Shown in pieces: positions 49,604-58,472 of a stretch of 64,000 nt of DNA. Below the pieces are notes generated by a model. It was not told the DNA's origin. It saw only the letters and a program-made list of their open reading frames with translations, and ran no database searches. The DNA lies in NCBI GenBank assembly GCA_965197555.1, contig OZ240213.1, positions 2,666,001 to 2,730,000 of the forward strand, written 5' to 3'. The position numbers were made by a program, and so were the translations under genes. Origin of the DNA: G965197555 sp965197555. Its GTDB lineage: Bacteria > Chloroflexota > Dehalococcoidia > Lucifugimonadales > UBA3495. Numbering within the stretch: position 1 is the stretch's first letter; every line of letters begins with the position of its first letter.

Positions 49604-50176
49604 ATGGATCTTCAAATACAGGGCCGGAACCTGGATATCAACGACCAAGTCCGGAGGCAGGTCGCGCAAAAGCTGGGCCAAATCAACCGCCGCTTACCCG
49701 GCATAACCAGGGTGGCGGTGGAGTTGGCCTCAGAGGCCACCCGGGCGCAGCGCGACCGCATTGTGGCGCAGGTAACCGTGGACGTCGGTGGCTCTGTCCT
49801 TCGGGCGGAACAAAGAGCGGCCAACACCGGCGCGGCCCTCACCGCCGTGGCTGACGTCTTGGAACGGCGTGTGGCCAAGTACAAAAGCCGCGCCTATCGC
49901 AGTGAGCGGGCCAAAAAGGGCCTGCCCTTGGGAGCCCAGCAGGCCGAGGAATCTCAAACCGCTGAGCCTATTGGCGGAGAGGTATTGGCGGAGGGCGACT
50001 TGGTCCGGGTCAAGGAGTTCGAAATGGCTCCCATGACTGTGGAGGAGGCCGCTTTTCAGACGCAACTATTGGGTCACCAGTTTTTCATGTTCCTGAACAG
50101 CGAAGCCGACCAATTCAACGTGTTGTACCTTCGGCAGGACGGCAATTACGGACTGATTCAGCCAAAGATCGAGTAA
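49604..50176 (+). CDS. hpf: ribosome hibernation promoting factor, long form
   Basis: Long HPF dimerises ribosomes into inactive 100S particles in stationary phase. The 190-residue product has the N-terminal S30AE domain (MDLQIQGRNLDINDQVRRQV, AVADVLERRVAKYKSR) and the C-terminal dimerisation domain (RVKEFEMAPMTVEEAAFQTQ and FMFLNSEADQFNVLYLRQDG). Both domains are complete. A strong terminator follows. Confidence 0.95.
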   Translation: MDLQIQGRNLDINDQVRRQVAQKLGQINRRLPGITRVAVELASEATRAQRDRIVAQVTVDVGGSVLRAEQRAANTGAALTAVADVLERRVAKYKSRAYRSERAKKGLPLGAQQAEESQTAEPIGGEVLAEGDLVRVKEFEMAPMTVEEAAFQTQLLGHQFFMFLNSEADQFNVLYLRQDGNYGLIQPKIE

Positions 50177-50191
50177 CATAAGAGTTTAATT

Positions 50192-50240
50192 AAAAAGCCA
50201 GGCCGCTCTCCCCACGTCGAGAGAGCGGCCTGGCTTTTTT
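50192..50240. terminator. bidirectional intrinsic terminator
   Basis: A 19-base perfect inverted repeat (50192-50210 with 50222-50240) with core GCCAGGCCGCTCTC has A-tract on the left and TTTTTT on the right. It serves hpf on the plus strand and the stomatin-like gene on the minus strand, which converge here. Confidence 0.93.
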
Positions 50241-50291
50241 GCAGCATCGCGCAGCTATATGGTTGTACCGATGTTTTTGAGCTAGCCAGTC

Positions 50292-51170
50292 CTAGGTATT
50301 GGTATTCCCATCTCCACCGCCCCGCTGCTGCGCGCCGGCACCCATACCCAAGAATGGCGCCAGCATATTGGTGAACTCCATGGGGAAGATCCACTTGGTG
50401 GAGGGACTGGCGCCTAGCGACTTGAGGGTCTCGAAGTACTGGAGACTCATGGTCTTGGGATCCACTGTGTTGGCCACCTGGAAGATCTTATCCAGGGCTG
50501 TGCTGAAGCCCTCAGCGCGGAGCACCTGAGCTTGCTGGTCGCCCTCGGCTTTGAGGATCTCGCCCTGCCTCTCCCCCTCGGCTTTCAATATCTCGGATTG
50601 CCTTTCCCCCTCGGCCCGGTTGATTTGGGCTTGGCGTTGACCTTCAGACTCGGTAATGTCGGCAGTCTTTATGGCCTCGGCGGACTTTTCCCGTTCCATC
50701 GCCGCCTTTACCCCAGGAGGCGGGTCTATCTCGTTGATCTCCACTTGGGATACTTTGACTCCCCAACGCTCGGTGACCTCGTCCATCCGGATCTGAAGCT
50801 GGTCTCTGATCCTTTCCCTCTCGGCCAAGGCTGCGGCCAGAGTGGTGGCACCAATGACGGCCCGCAAAGTCGCGAAAGCCAGATTCAGGACCGCTGACTC
50901 AAAATTCTGGACCTCCAATACCGCTCTCTCGGCCAGTTCATCCATTACCCGGTAGTAGATCACGAAGTCCATGTCCACCACCACGTTGTCCGCGGTGATG
51001 TATTTCTGGGTAGGCACTCGGGCGACCCGCTCCCGCAGGTCCACCTTGGTCCCGTGGAACAGTACCGGGACCAGGAAGTGCAGTCCAGGCCTCCTAGTAC
51101 CTATATATGTTCCAAACTTCTGTACTACCATCCTTTGGTATTGCTGGACCACTATCAATCCGACAGCCAT
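50292..51170 (-). CDS. stomatin/prohibitin-like (SPFH) protein without N-terminal membrane anchor
   Basis: The 292-residue product has the SPFH domain (GTYIGTRRPGLHFLVPVLF, PTQKYITADNVVVDMDFVIY, TLRAVIGATTLAAALAERER) followed by a helical region with about four 11-residue repeats around KAEGERQGEIL and a glycine-rich tail (GMGAGAQQRGGGDGN). Slipins normally start with a hydrophobic hairpin or segment; here the sequence opens directly MAVGLIVVQQYQRMVV, with only a short hydrophobic stretch. The ATG has AGGAGG just upstream, so truncation by start choice is unlikely. It follows nfeD on the minus strand by 30 bases, the usual NfeD-slipin pair in membrane quality control. Confidence 0.92.
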   Translation of the reverse strand: MAVGLIVVQQYQRMVVQKFGTYIGTRRPGLHFLVPVLFHGTKVDLRERVARVPTQKYITADNVVVDMDFVIYYRVMDELAERAVLEVQNFESAVLNLAFATLRAVIGATTLAAALAERERIRDQLQIRMDEVTERWGVKVSQVEINEIDPPPGVKAAMEREKSAEAIKTADITESEGQRQAQINRAEGERQSEILKAEGERQGEILKAEGDQQAQVLRAEGFSTALDKIFQVANTVDPKTMSLQYFETLKSLGASPSTKWIFPMEFTNMLAPFLGMGAGAQQRGGGDGNTNT

Positions 51171-51200
51171 GGGTACCTCCTAAGGGGACCTGATTCGATT

Positions 51201-52610
51201 TCAACAATCTTCGTCTGGTCGGTGTCGTAAAACGGTCAGGGTGAGCCCGTTGACCTGGGAAATCATAACGGCCTCGCCCACTCCGATTACGTTACCATCT
51301 TCGCTTACTGCTGTCCATGTATCGTTGCCCACCCTGACCACACCCCTTGGGTCCAGCTCGCCGGTCACCGTGCCTGTCATCCCCACCAGCGCCGGACGTA
51401 ACTGCCGGCGTCCGGCCCGCCGGGATTGGTAGACCACGGTGACCACGTACAGCAGTATCAGCGCCAGGGAACCCGCTACGCCACCCACCAGCCACCTGCT
51501 GACTCCTATCGAGGGCATGGTGGGTGAGGCCCCTCCGAAAAGCACCAGCCCGCCAATAATAAAGCTGATGATTGCTCCAACCCCCAGGATTCCAAACCCA
51601 GATACCACCACTTCCAGTATGCCGAGCACAATTGCCAGTACGATGAAACCAGCTCCAATCCAGTTGATTGGCAGATTTCCGAACGCCAAAAACGCCAGCA
51701 GCAGAGCGATCACACCGACCACACCGGGAACAATGGTCCCAGGATTGAACAGCTCGAGCACTATGCCCAACCCGCCAATCGTGAGCAGTAGAAAAGAGAT
51801 GTTGGGGTCCGAAATCAGCTCCAGGAAGTTCTCCAGGACGTTTTTGCCGAAGTTCCGGCGGTCCAAGTCCCGGGTATCCAAGATTGTAGTCCCGCTGGTA
51901 GTCTCAACCTCCTCCCCGTTGAGCTGGGCCAAGAGGTGATCCAAGTCGTCCGCGATAAAGTCCACCACGTTTAGCTCCACGGCCTCGTTGGCGCTAAAGG
52001 ACGCGGCTTGTCTCACGGTCTCTTCCAGCTTGTCTTCGTTGCGGCCACGTTCTTGGGCGATGCTGCGAATCAGAGCTGCGGCGTCATTCTCCACCTTGCT
52101 AGCCAGGGTTTCGTCCAACTCCTGACCCGTGCCCGATACCGGTGTAGCGGCCCCAATATTTGTCCCGGGCGCCATGACGGCGAAGTGGCCCGCCGCAGTG
52201 ATGAATGTGCCTGCGGACCCCGCCTGCGCTCCCCTGGGGGAGACGTATACCGCAACCGGTACAGGAGCCTCCAGCAGCTCCTCAACGATCTCGCGAGTCG
52301 ACGTCAATAACCCGCCCGGGGTATCCAGGTGGATTATTACCAAGACTGCCTGGTCTTCTTCCGCCTGGGTCAGCGCCCTGGAGATGAATCTCGCTTTAAC
52401 CGGGCTGATTATGCCATCCACCTCCAGGACCAAAGCATGAGGAGCTTGGCCTGCTACCATGCTGGGCCGGACCAGTCCCGCCAGCACCATAGAGGTGAAT
52501 ATTAGAAAGAGGACAATGCGGAGATATCTCGGCTGTGACATAGCTGCGTCTAGTTGGTATGGCGCCGACAACGGGATTGAGGTTGCTCTCATACTTGCAT
52601 ATTCAGTCAC
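51201..52610 (-). CDS. NfeD family long-form membrane serine protease
   Basis: The product (up to 469 residues) has a signal anchor (YLRIVLFLIFTSMVLAGLV), a ClpP/SppA-like protease domain with LDTPGGLL, the serine in GAQAGSAGTFITAAGH and the likely lysine in LASKVENDAAALIRS, four or so membrane segments at about residues 260-390, and a C-terminal OB-fold NfeD domain (VGMTGTVTGELDPRGVVRVG). Long NfeD proteins cleave stomatins, matching the SPFH gene just downstream. GTG at 52608 or ATG at 52541 could be the start; the latter puts the signal anchor at the N-terminus. Neither has a clear Shine-Dalgarno. Confidence 0.92.
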   Translation of the reverse strand: MTEYASMRATSIPLSAPYQLDAAMSQPRYLRIVLFLIFTSMVLAGLVRPSMVAGQAPHALVLEVDGIISPVKARFISRALTQAEEDQAVLVIIHLDTPGGLLTSTREIVEELLEAPVPVAVYVSPRGAQAGSAGTFITAAGHFAVMAPGTNIGAATPVSGTGQELDETLASKVENDAAALIRSIAQERGRNEDKLEETVRQAASFSANEAVELNVVDFIADDLDHLLAQLNGEEVETTSGTTILDTRDLDRRNFGKNVLENFLELISDPNISFLLLTIGGLGIVLELFNPGTIVPGVVGVIALLLAFLAFGNLPINWIGAGFIVLAIVLGILEVVVSGFGILGVGAIISFIIGGLVLFGGASPTMPSIGVSRWLVGGVAGSLALILLYVVTVVYQSRRAGRRQLRPALVGMTGTVTGELDPRGVVRVGNDTWTAVSEDGNVIGVGEAVMISQVNGLTLTVLRHRPDEDC

Positions 52611-52753
52611 CGCAGGTAGGATGTCAATCTGCGATACATCTGAAGCCGGACCCTGGTATCAAGAGTCTCTCTGGCGGTTTAGACCAAATCAATCAGCACA
52701 GATTAGCCAGGAGGAGGACTGGACTGAGGCGGTTGACGACACAGTGTGGAATA

Positions 52754-52772
52754 CCCAGGGCCAACCCCTGGG
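52754..52772. other. 7-bp hairpin after the flavoprotein gene
   Basis: CCCAGGG (52754-52760) pairs with CCCTGGG (52766-52772) around a 5-base loop, in the 199-base gap between the flavoprotein gene and nfeD. No T-tract follows on either strand, so it is at best a weak terminator for the minus-strand gene. Nothing else was recognised in the gap. Confidence 0.4.
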
Positions 52773-52809
52773 AAGGCATTGAATCAGGGGGCGATGGAAT
52801 TAGGGTTCG

Positions 52810-54060
52810 CTAGCCCGGGACGTTCGCAGGATAGTCTTGAAGGCCACGCCCGGTTTGTTCCAAATAAGCCGCTGCTTCGTGCTGCCTGCTCAAACGGGCA
52901 AGGAAAGGATTGACGAGCCTGAGGGCACCCCCTAGGACCGGGTGCCGCAAGATCTTGGCGATCATTTTGCTGTGCCAGTCAAATGCTCCATCCGCCGGAT
53001 TAGTCAGCTCGGCTTGAATTCCATTCTTGATGGCCTGGGTCACCAGGGAGCTAATTTGTTGGTCACTGAGTAGCTCGAACAGCTTTCGAGCCGAGTACCC
53101 CACGTCTAGCTCCCGGGATAAAAGGTTACGCCATCTGTGTTGGTACCGGCTTAATGCATGGGCCGATAAGTCATCCGAGTCCAGCGCTTCGCCAAGGGTC
53201 TGGGCGGCCAGTTCGCTGGACAGCAGGGCGTAATAAATCCCTCCACCAGTCGTGGGCTTAACTTGGCCGGCCGCGTCACCCACTACAAGGACACGGTCAA
53301 GGTGGGTCCTCTTAAGAGGTCGCAACGGGATGCCCCAGATGCCGGGGCCGGAAGCTACCCTGGTGATCCTGTTTTCCTGGCGTAGCCGCTGGAGGAAATC
53401 GTTAAAGTAGACCTGGGCCGTGCGGCGTGTTAACAGACCTGCCAACGCCTGGCCATCTGTCGTTGGGACCAGCCAAGCGAAGAAGCCAGGCGCTATATGC
53501 CTTCCCAGGTAGACTTCGATTCCCTTTGAATTACTCGTTGAATTACTCGAATCTACCGATGCCTGCACCGCAGTGACATGATCTGGGACAGAGCCCAGTC
53601 CAAGCTGGCGGGTCAATGGCGAGCCAAATCCTGCGGCCAGGACCAAGGCTCGGGCTCGATATCGGTCTCGCTCGGTGATTACGGTTACCCCGTCTGGTTC
53701 TTGGGTAACTCGATGGACCCGCTGGCCCAGTATGTACTTGGCGCCGGCCTGTTGAGCCCGTTGTCCAAAAGCGGCTACGTAGGCTACTCGGTCGACAATC
53801 CGTGCCTGAGGGGTGGCGGTTTCTATGCGGACGTCCCCACCACAAGGCAAGATCACCTGGGCCGACCGTGCCTCTCGGTAAACCGAGGCGCCTCTTATGG
53901 GGAATCGCCGGATGCACTCCTGGCTAATGATGCCTGTGCACAGCTTGTCGCCAACGTTGGACTTGGAATCTATGACGGTTACTGCGTATCCTCTACTGGT
54001 CAGTCCAAGCGCGGCATTATTTCCTGCGGGACCAGCGCCTACGATAATCACATCATCCAA
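52810..54060 (-). CDS. geranylgeranyl reductase family flavoprotein
   Basis: The 416-residue product has the N-terminal FAD site DDVIIVGAGPAGNNAALGLT with the acidic residue in VIDSKSNVG, the family CTGIISQECIRRF motif, the second FAD motif VLVVGDAAGQVKPTTGGGIY and a helical C-terminus. This layout fits geranylgeranyl reductases that saturate isoprenoid chains of lipids or quinones, as well as related hydroxylase-like flavoproteins, so the substrate is not fixed. The Ser/Asn-rich stretch VDSSNSTSNSKGIE near residue 190 is a short local duplication. The gene starts 165 bases before the GntR-regulator promoter and is divergent from it. Confidence 0.87.
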   Translation of the reverse strand: MDDVIIVGAGPAGNNAALGLTSRGYAVTVIDSKSNVGDKLCTGIISQECIRRFPIRGASVYREARSAQVILPCGGDVRIETATPQARIVDRVAYVAAFGQRAQQAGAKYILGQRVHRVTQEPDGVTVITERDRYRARALVLAAGFGSPLTRQLGLGSVPDHVTAVQASVDSSNSTSNSKGIEVYLGRHIAPGFFAWLVPTTDGQALAGLLTRRTAQVYFNDFLQRLRQENRITRVASGPGIWGIPLRPLKRTHLDRVLVVGDAAGQVKPTTGGGIYYALLSSELAAQTLGEALDSDDLSAHALSRYQHRWRNLLSRELDVGYSARKLFELLSDQQISSLVTQAIKNGIQAELTNPADGAFDWHSKMIAKILRHPVLGGALRLVNPFLARLSRQHEAAAYLEQTGRGLQDYPANVPG

Positions 54061-54224
54061 GTCGCCAAGACCTCGAAACCCAACACTCGTGCAAGACTGC
54101 GCCTGGTTAACAACCTCAAAATTATACCGGCTGACCTATTTGTTAGCCAGGAGATTCGAAATTCGACGCTAAGCAATTTCTAGGCGAGGGCTTGACTGTC
54201 GGGCTCTGGCCAGTCTCTGTCGCC

Positions 54225-54252
54225 TTGACAAGGTCGTCCGTATATGTATAAT
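54225..54252 (+). promoter_or_regulatory. near-consensus sigma70 promoter of the GntR regulator gene
   Basis: TTGACA (54225-54230) and TATAAT (54247-54252) are both perfect consensus, separated by 16 bases. The expected start is near 54259. It is the strongest promoter by eye in the window. Confidence 0.85.
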
Positions 54253-54269
54253 GTGCCTGGATAGCAAAT

Positions 54270-54280
54270 TGGTCTGACCA
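54270..54280. promoter_or_regulatory. palindromic operator of the FadR-type regulator
   Basis: TGGTCTGACCA is an 11-base palindrome (5-base arms around one central base) matching the FadR-family operator form TNGTNNNACNA. It lies about 11 bases after the expected transcription start and 8 bases before the regulator's ATG. Autoregulation by roadblock is likely. No second copy was seen near the downstream genes by eye. Confidence 0.75.
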
Positions 54281-54287
54281 CTTTCTA

Positions 54288-55019
54288 ATGAGAGAAACGA
54301 ATCACACAACCCAACGGCGAAGGTTATACGAGGGCATCGTCCAGGAGCTCCATCATCTGATCCAGGAGGGGCAATTAAAACACGGAGCCCGGCTCCCCTC
54401 AGAGCGATTGATGGCCGAGCAGTTCAAAGTCAGCCGTAGCTCGGTGAGGGAGGCCATCCGGTCCCTTGAGTTACAGGGCTTGGTGGTTAGCAAGCGGGGC
54501 TCAGGGACGTTCATTAACACGGATAACCTGGACTCCCTCGTCTCGTTGATTGCCGCCACCCTGAGTTCCGGTACCGACAACCTTCTAGAAATATTCGAGG
54601 TCAGGCATCTGCTGGAGCCTCAGATCGCTGCTGTGGCGGCCCAACGCGCTACCCATGAAGATGTCCACCGGCTTTCTGGAATCTTGGAGGAACAGCAGCG
54701 TCAGATCATGGAGGGCATGACCGGGGTTGAAGCCGATACCGCTTTTCACTTCGCGCTGGCATCTTCCACTCACAACTCCGCCTTGGTCAAGGTAGTTAGC
54801 GCAGTAGAAGACATATTGAAGCGTTCTCGGGACCAGTCTCTCCAGGAGCCGGGCAGGCCCCGGCGATCTTTGGAATCCCATCGTTGGATCCTTGAAATGA
54901 TCGCCGCCGGTGACACCCGAGGGGCCCGGGAAGCAATGGAGCACCACCTGACATCCGTTGAGCCGTCCGTCCACTCCGTCGGCCAGTCGCCGGAGGTCCT
55001 CGGGCGGACCGCCGAATAA
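54288..55019 (+). CDS. GntR family regulator, FadR subfamily
   Basis: The 243-residue product has the winged-helix domain with LPSERLMAEQFKVSRSSVRE and the beta-wing GLVVSKRGSGTFI, then a FadR/FCD ligand domain (EVRHLLEPQIAAVAAQRA, DTAFHFALASSTHNSALVKV, HRWILEMIAAGDTRGAREAM). In the FCD domain the His/Asp positions that bind metal are in DTAFHFALA and SHRWILEMI. Such regulators usually sense organic or hydroxy acids. It stands just ahead of the oxidoreductase genes with a promoter and operator of its own. Confidence 0.93.
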   Translation: MRETNHTTQRRRLYEGIVQELHHLIQEGQLKHGARLPSERLMAEQFKVSRSSVREAIRSLELQGLVVSKRGSGTFINTDNLDSLVSLIAATLSSGTDNLLEIFEVRHLLEPQIAAVAAQRATHEDVHRLSGILEEQQRQIMEGMTGVEADTAFHFALASSTHNSALVKVVSAVEDILKRSRDQSLQEPGRPRRSLESHRWILEMIAAGDTRGAREAMEHHLTSVEPSVHSVGQSPEVLGRTAE

Positions 55020-55067
55020 GTCCAATCAAGAAACCCGTCGGTTTTAATTCTATTAGGAGGGCGCAAC

Positions 55068-56219
55068 ATGAGCACAGTAGCCGTGGAGGTGGTTTACCGG
55101 GGGATCTTTCAGAAAACCCTGGCGCGAAATATCGTCCGTTCCATTGTGTTCGCGGCCCGTAAGGAAGGCAAAATTGGAACGGCCTTTGGGCGCTACGGCG
55201 ACTCGCCGGAACGCAACGGCATCCCCGCCAAGCAGTTCGCGGTAGTTGCCGACGATCCGGAGGAGCTGGAAGAGACTCTGGCTCGGTACGAACCTTCGGA
55301 AGTCGATGTCACTATCAATGTAGACGACACTATGTGCAAGGGTGTTGAGTCCTGGGCATGGTACGGCCTACAACCCATCAATCAGTTGACCAAACCGAAC
55401 GGGACCTTGATTGTGACCTCTCGGCAGGACGCTGATTCCTTGGTACAGGACATGCACCAGAAGGACTCTCCTTTCGGGCTTTCGATCGTGAAGAGCACGG
55501 TCAGCTTTTCGGGACTATGGGTGTACAAGGACGACCATACTGACGTGCGTATATTGGGAACCCTGTGTAATGTATGCCCCCAGTTGTTCAGTCTCGAGTC
55601 CATGCTGGAAGCTATTCGAGAAGAGTCCAACAACGAGACCAAGGTGGCGTCGGCTCAAAGGGCCTATGACCTGGCGACCGTGCGGCCTGTGGAACCCGGA
55701 GAGGGTAACCCCGAAACGCCGTACACATTTGAGTTGCCGGGCTGGAAGACCATGGAAGAGGGCCTTGTTATCCGGGCCATCGAGGAAGGAGGCGGCTTCC
55801 GCGGGGGCGAAGGTGGGTACCAACCGGTGCGAAACTCGGTTTTCAAGAAGTACAGCACCCGGTCCATGCGCCCAGTAATCAATTTCGAAACCTGCATCAA
55901 GTGTACCCTGTGCTGGCTCCAGTGCCCGGACACTTGCTTCGACGTGACTCCGGACGGCCTATACGACGCCAACATGGAGTCTTGCTGCGGCTGTGGTGTG
56001 TGTGAAGCGGTCTGCCCGGTGCCCGACTGCGTCACCATGGTCAGCGAAGCCAGTTTCAACGATAACGACAGCCAGTGGGAGGCTTGGCAGGAAGACAAGG
56101 ATGAATACAACAAGTGGATGACCGGCCTGGTTGAACAACAGAAACAAGAGACCCGTACCCATGGCTTCCACCACGTTGGAGGGTATGCCGAAGAGATATC
56201 CGAGATGACGGAGGTCTGA
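55068..56219 (+). CDS. 2-oxoacid:ferredoxin oxidoreductase, fused gamma-delta subunit
   Basis: The 383-residue product joins a gamma domain (residues 1 to about 190, VAVEVVYRGIFQKTLARNI, with LVQDMHQKDSPFGLSI) to a delta ferredoxin domain. Two [4Fe-4S] motifs follow: CIKCTLCWLQCP and CCGCGVCEAVCP, each a full C-x2-C-x2-C-x3-CP-type set. In three-subunit oxalate oxidoreductase and phenylglyoxylate dehydrogenase relatives the gamma and delta parts are fused in this way. The Shine-Dalgarno AGGAGG precedes the ATG. The stop shares one base with the alpha-subunit start. Confidence 0.92.
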   Translation: MSTVAVEVVYRGIFQKTLARNIVRSIVFAARKEGKIGTAFGRYGDSPERNGIPAKQFAVVADDPEELEETLARYEPSEVDVTINVDDTMCKGVESWAWYGLQPINQLTKPNGTLIVTSRQDADSLVQDMHQKDSPFGLSIVKSTVSFSGLWVYKDDHTDVRILGTLCNVCPQLFSLESMLEAIREESNNETKVASAQRAYDLATVRPVEPGEGNPETPYTFELPGWKTMEEGLVIRAIEEGGGFRGGEGGYQPVRNSVFKKYSTRSMRPVINFETCIKCTLCWLQCPDTCFDVTPDGLYDANMESCCGCGVCEAVCPVPDCVTMVSEASFNDNDSQWEAWQEDKDEYNKWMTGLVEQQKQETRTHGFHHVGGYAEEISEMTEV

Positions 56220-57445
56220 TGACTACAACAGTAGACAACGAGCTTTTTCAGGCCGAGCGGGAGGAGCTAATCAGCGGTAGCGAAGCCATTGCCATCGCCT
56301 GCGCCTTGGCCGACGTGGACGTAATTACGGCTTACCCAATTCGCCCATACGACACAGTAATGCAATATGTGTCCAAGCTGAAAGCGGATGGGGTCTTCGA
56401 TTGTGATTTCATCGTCGCCGAAAGCGAGCATTCCCAGTTCGAGATCGTTAAACATGCTTCCGCCGTTGGCGCCAGGACCTTCTGCGGGTCCAGTGGAGTG
56501 GGCTGGTTCTACGCCTTTGAGGCCATCACCGTCACTGCGGGCCTTCGTATGCCCGTGGTCGCCATGGTGGGGAACCGCGCCCTGGACGATCCGGGAGCTT
56601 TCGGAGTTGAGCACAACGATGCTCTGGCGGTGCGGGACCTGGGATGGATGCTCTATTGGGTAGCCACTGCGCAAGAGGCTCTGGATGTAGCTCTGCTGGC
56701 TTGGCGGGTAGCCGAGGACCCAACTGTCTTCCTCCCCTTCGCCATCAGTTGTGACGGCTCCTTCCTTACCCACTCCCAAGCTATCGTCCGGGTGCCAACA
56801 AGCCAGGATGTACAACGTTTTCTGCCTGGCTACGACCGAGGCCAGCTTCAACTCCATCCGGACAACCCGATCACTGTCGCACCGCAGGTAAATGAGGACT
56901 GGCTGATGGAGATTCGCCGCCAAGCGGACGACGCCATGCGCCGGTCGGTATCGGTGATCCGGGACGCTTATAGCGAGTTCAAGGGCATATTCAATAGGGG
57001 CGATCCGAGCCCCTTCATCGAAGAATACATGACCGAAGACGCGGAGATGATCATAGTTGGTATGGGCACCCTGGCGCTGCCGGTGCGCGTGGCTATTCGG
57101 CGGCTTCGGGAGCAAGGGCGAAAGATCGGCTTCGTCCGGGTCAAGTTCTTCCGGCCTTTCGCAACCGATGAGGTGCGCCAAGCCCTGTCCGGCGCCAAAG
57201 CGGTTTGTGTCATCGACCGCGATTATTCCTTCGGGTCCCCCTCCTTTGGCGGCGTCTTGTTCAACGAGATGCGGTCGGCGCTGTACCCTATGGAGAATCG
57301 GCCGATGATGTTAAACTTCATAGCAGGGTTGGGGGGCCGGGAGGTCCACGTCAACGACGTAAATGATATGGTCGACATCGTTCAGAAGGCGATCGACACC
57401 GGCAAGATCGAACAAGAATCTACCTGGATAGGAGTAAGGGAGTAG
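56219..57445 (+). CDS. 2-oxoacid:ferredoxin oxidoreductase, alpha subunit
   Basis: The 408-residue alpha subunit has the PYR-type domain I with LISGSEAIAIACALADVDVI, then AYPIRPYD (residues 38-45) where pyruvate enzymes have YPITP, so Arg42 replaces the Thr that contacts pyruvate. VGNRALDDPGAFGVEHNDAL carries the second conserved Arg. The transketolase C-like domain II follows (IIVGMGTLALPVRVAIRRLR, CVIDRDYSFGSPS). As I recall, oxalate oxidoreductase has an Arg at the same place; this suggests a substrate with a second carboxylate or related group, not pyruvate. Confidence 0.92.
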   Translation: MTTTVDNELFQAEREELISGSEAIAIACALADVDVITAYPIRPYDTVMQYVSKLKADGVFDCDFIVAESEHSQFEIVKHASAVGARTFCGSSGVGWFYAFEAITVTAGLRMPVVAMVGNRALDDPGAFGVEHNDALAVRDLGWMLYWVATAQEALDVALLAWRVAEDPTVFLPFAISCDGSFLTHSQAIVRVPTSQDVQRFLPGYDRGQLQLHPDNPITVAPQVNEDWLMEIRRQADDAMRRSVSVIRDAYSEFKGIFNRGDPSPFIEEYMTEDAEMIIVGMGTLALPVRVAIRRLREQGRKIGFVRVKFFRPFATDEVRQALSGAKAVCVIDRDYSFGSPSFGGVLFNEMRSALYPMENRPMMLNFIAGLGGREVHVNDVNDMVDIVQKAIDTGKIEQESTWIGVRE

Positions 57446-57449
57446 GGCC

Positions 57450-58439
57450 ATGACTACCGTACAAGATCTGCCCCAAGTTAGAGGGGTCAAGAACATCCCC
57501 ATCGAGGAGCAGTTTACTTCCGGGCACCGTACTTGCCAAGGTTGTGAGTCTGCCTTAGTGATGCGGCTGATGATCAAAGCCGCTGGGCCCCGGACCATCG
57601 TTGTTGGTAGCACGGGCTGTATGTATGTGGCCAACACCACCTACTACAGCACCCCTTGGGTTGTGCCGTGGATGCACACCCAGTTGGGCTCCTCAGGCTC
57701 CGCGGCCACCGGGACTGCTGCCGGCCTATCTTCTTTGATGCGCAAAGGGAAGATGAAGCAGGAACCCATCAATGTCATCGCGTTCTGTGGTGACGGTGGT
57801 GGCGTGGATATGGGCCTATCCGCTATCTCGGCGGCCCTTCAACATGAGGAGTACAATCTACTCATCCTGTGCTACGACAACGAGTCCTATGCCAATACCG
57901 ATATTCAGGTGTCAGGTAGCTCCCCTTGGGGCGCTAACTCCACCTTCAGCCCACCCGGTAAGGTCCACCGCATCATGAACAACCGCTGGAAGAAAAACAT
58001 GGCGCCCATGCTGGCCACCGGTCATCCGGGGGTCCGGTATGTGTCCACCGCCTGCGGATCATATGGGCTGGACTTCAACAACAAGATCCGCCGCGCCCTT
58101 ACCATCGGCGGCCCTACCTTTATCCACAGTATCGATCCGTGCCCCAAGGGCTGGGACTATGATCCCAAATACTCCCACGAGCTGGGCATGTTGGCTGTGG
58201 AGACGGGTATCTGGCCCCTCTACGAAATAATCGATGGTGAGGTGGTCCTTAACGGGGCCACCCGGGCGATCGCCAGAGGTATCCGCAAGCGGAAGCCGGT
58301 AGAAGAATACTTGATGCGTCAGGGCCGGTTCGCCCACTTCACTGCGGAGGACATCAAGTTCTTCCAGGGCAAAGTGGACGAGAGCTGGGAGGAATGGTGG
58401 ATGCCTGGCGTAGTGCCCTTCAACATGAAGGAAGGGTAA
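57450..58439 (+). CDS. 2-oxoacid:ferredoxin oxidoreductase, beta subunit
   Basis: The 329-residue TPP-binding beta subunit has GHRTCQGCESALVMR with Cys29 and Cys32, GSTGCMYVANT with Cys57, and DPCPKGWDYDP near residue 230, the four cluster ligands. The TPP/Mg motif is in FCGDGGGVDMGLSAIS, with CYDNESYANTDIQVSG completing the site. The C-terminal tail ends in EEWWMPGVVP. It follows the alpha gene by 4 bases; a palindrome stands after the stop. Confidence 0.93.
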   Translation: MTTVQDLPQVRGVKNIPIEEQFTSGHRTCQGCESALVMRLMIKAAGPRTIVVGSTGCMYVANTTYYSTPWVVPWMHTQLGSSGSAATGTAAGLSSLMRKGKMKQEPINVIAFCGDGGGVDMGLSAISAALQHEEYNLLILCYDNESYANTDIQVSGSSPWGANSTFSPPGKVHRIMNNRWKKNMAPMLATGHPGVRYVSTACGSYGLDFNNKIRRALTIGGPTFIHSIDPCPKGWDYDPKYSHELGMLAVETGIWPLYEIIDGEVVLNGATRAIARGIRKRKPVEEYLMRQGRFAHFTAEDIKFFQGKVDESWEEWWMPGVVPFNMKEG

Positions 58440-58472
58440 ACCCGGACAAGTAGGCTATCAGCCAGAAACCGC

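Noticed and set aside
53578..54183. 201-codon plus-strand frame over the geranylgeranyl reductase-family gene
   Set aside because: Antisense to a gene with a clear FAD site on the minus strand; its own sequence shows no family features.
56267..57181. 304-codon open frame on the minus strand over the alpha-subunit gene
   Set aside because: It lies wholly antisense to a well-supported oxidoreductase gene and has no recognisable domain; it is a by-product of GC-rich coding sequence.
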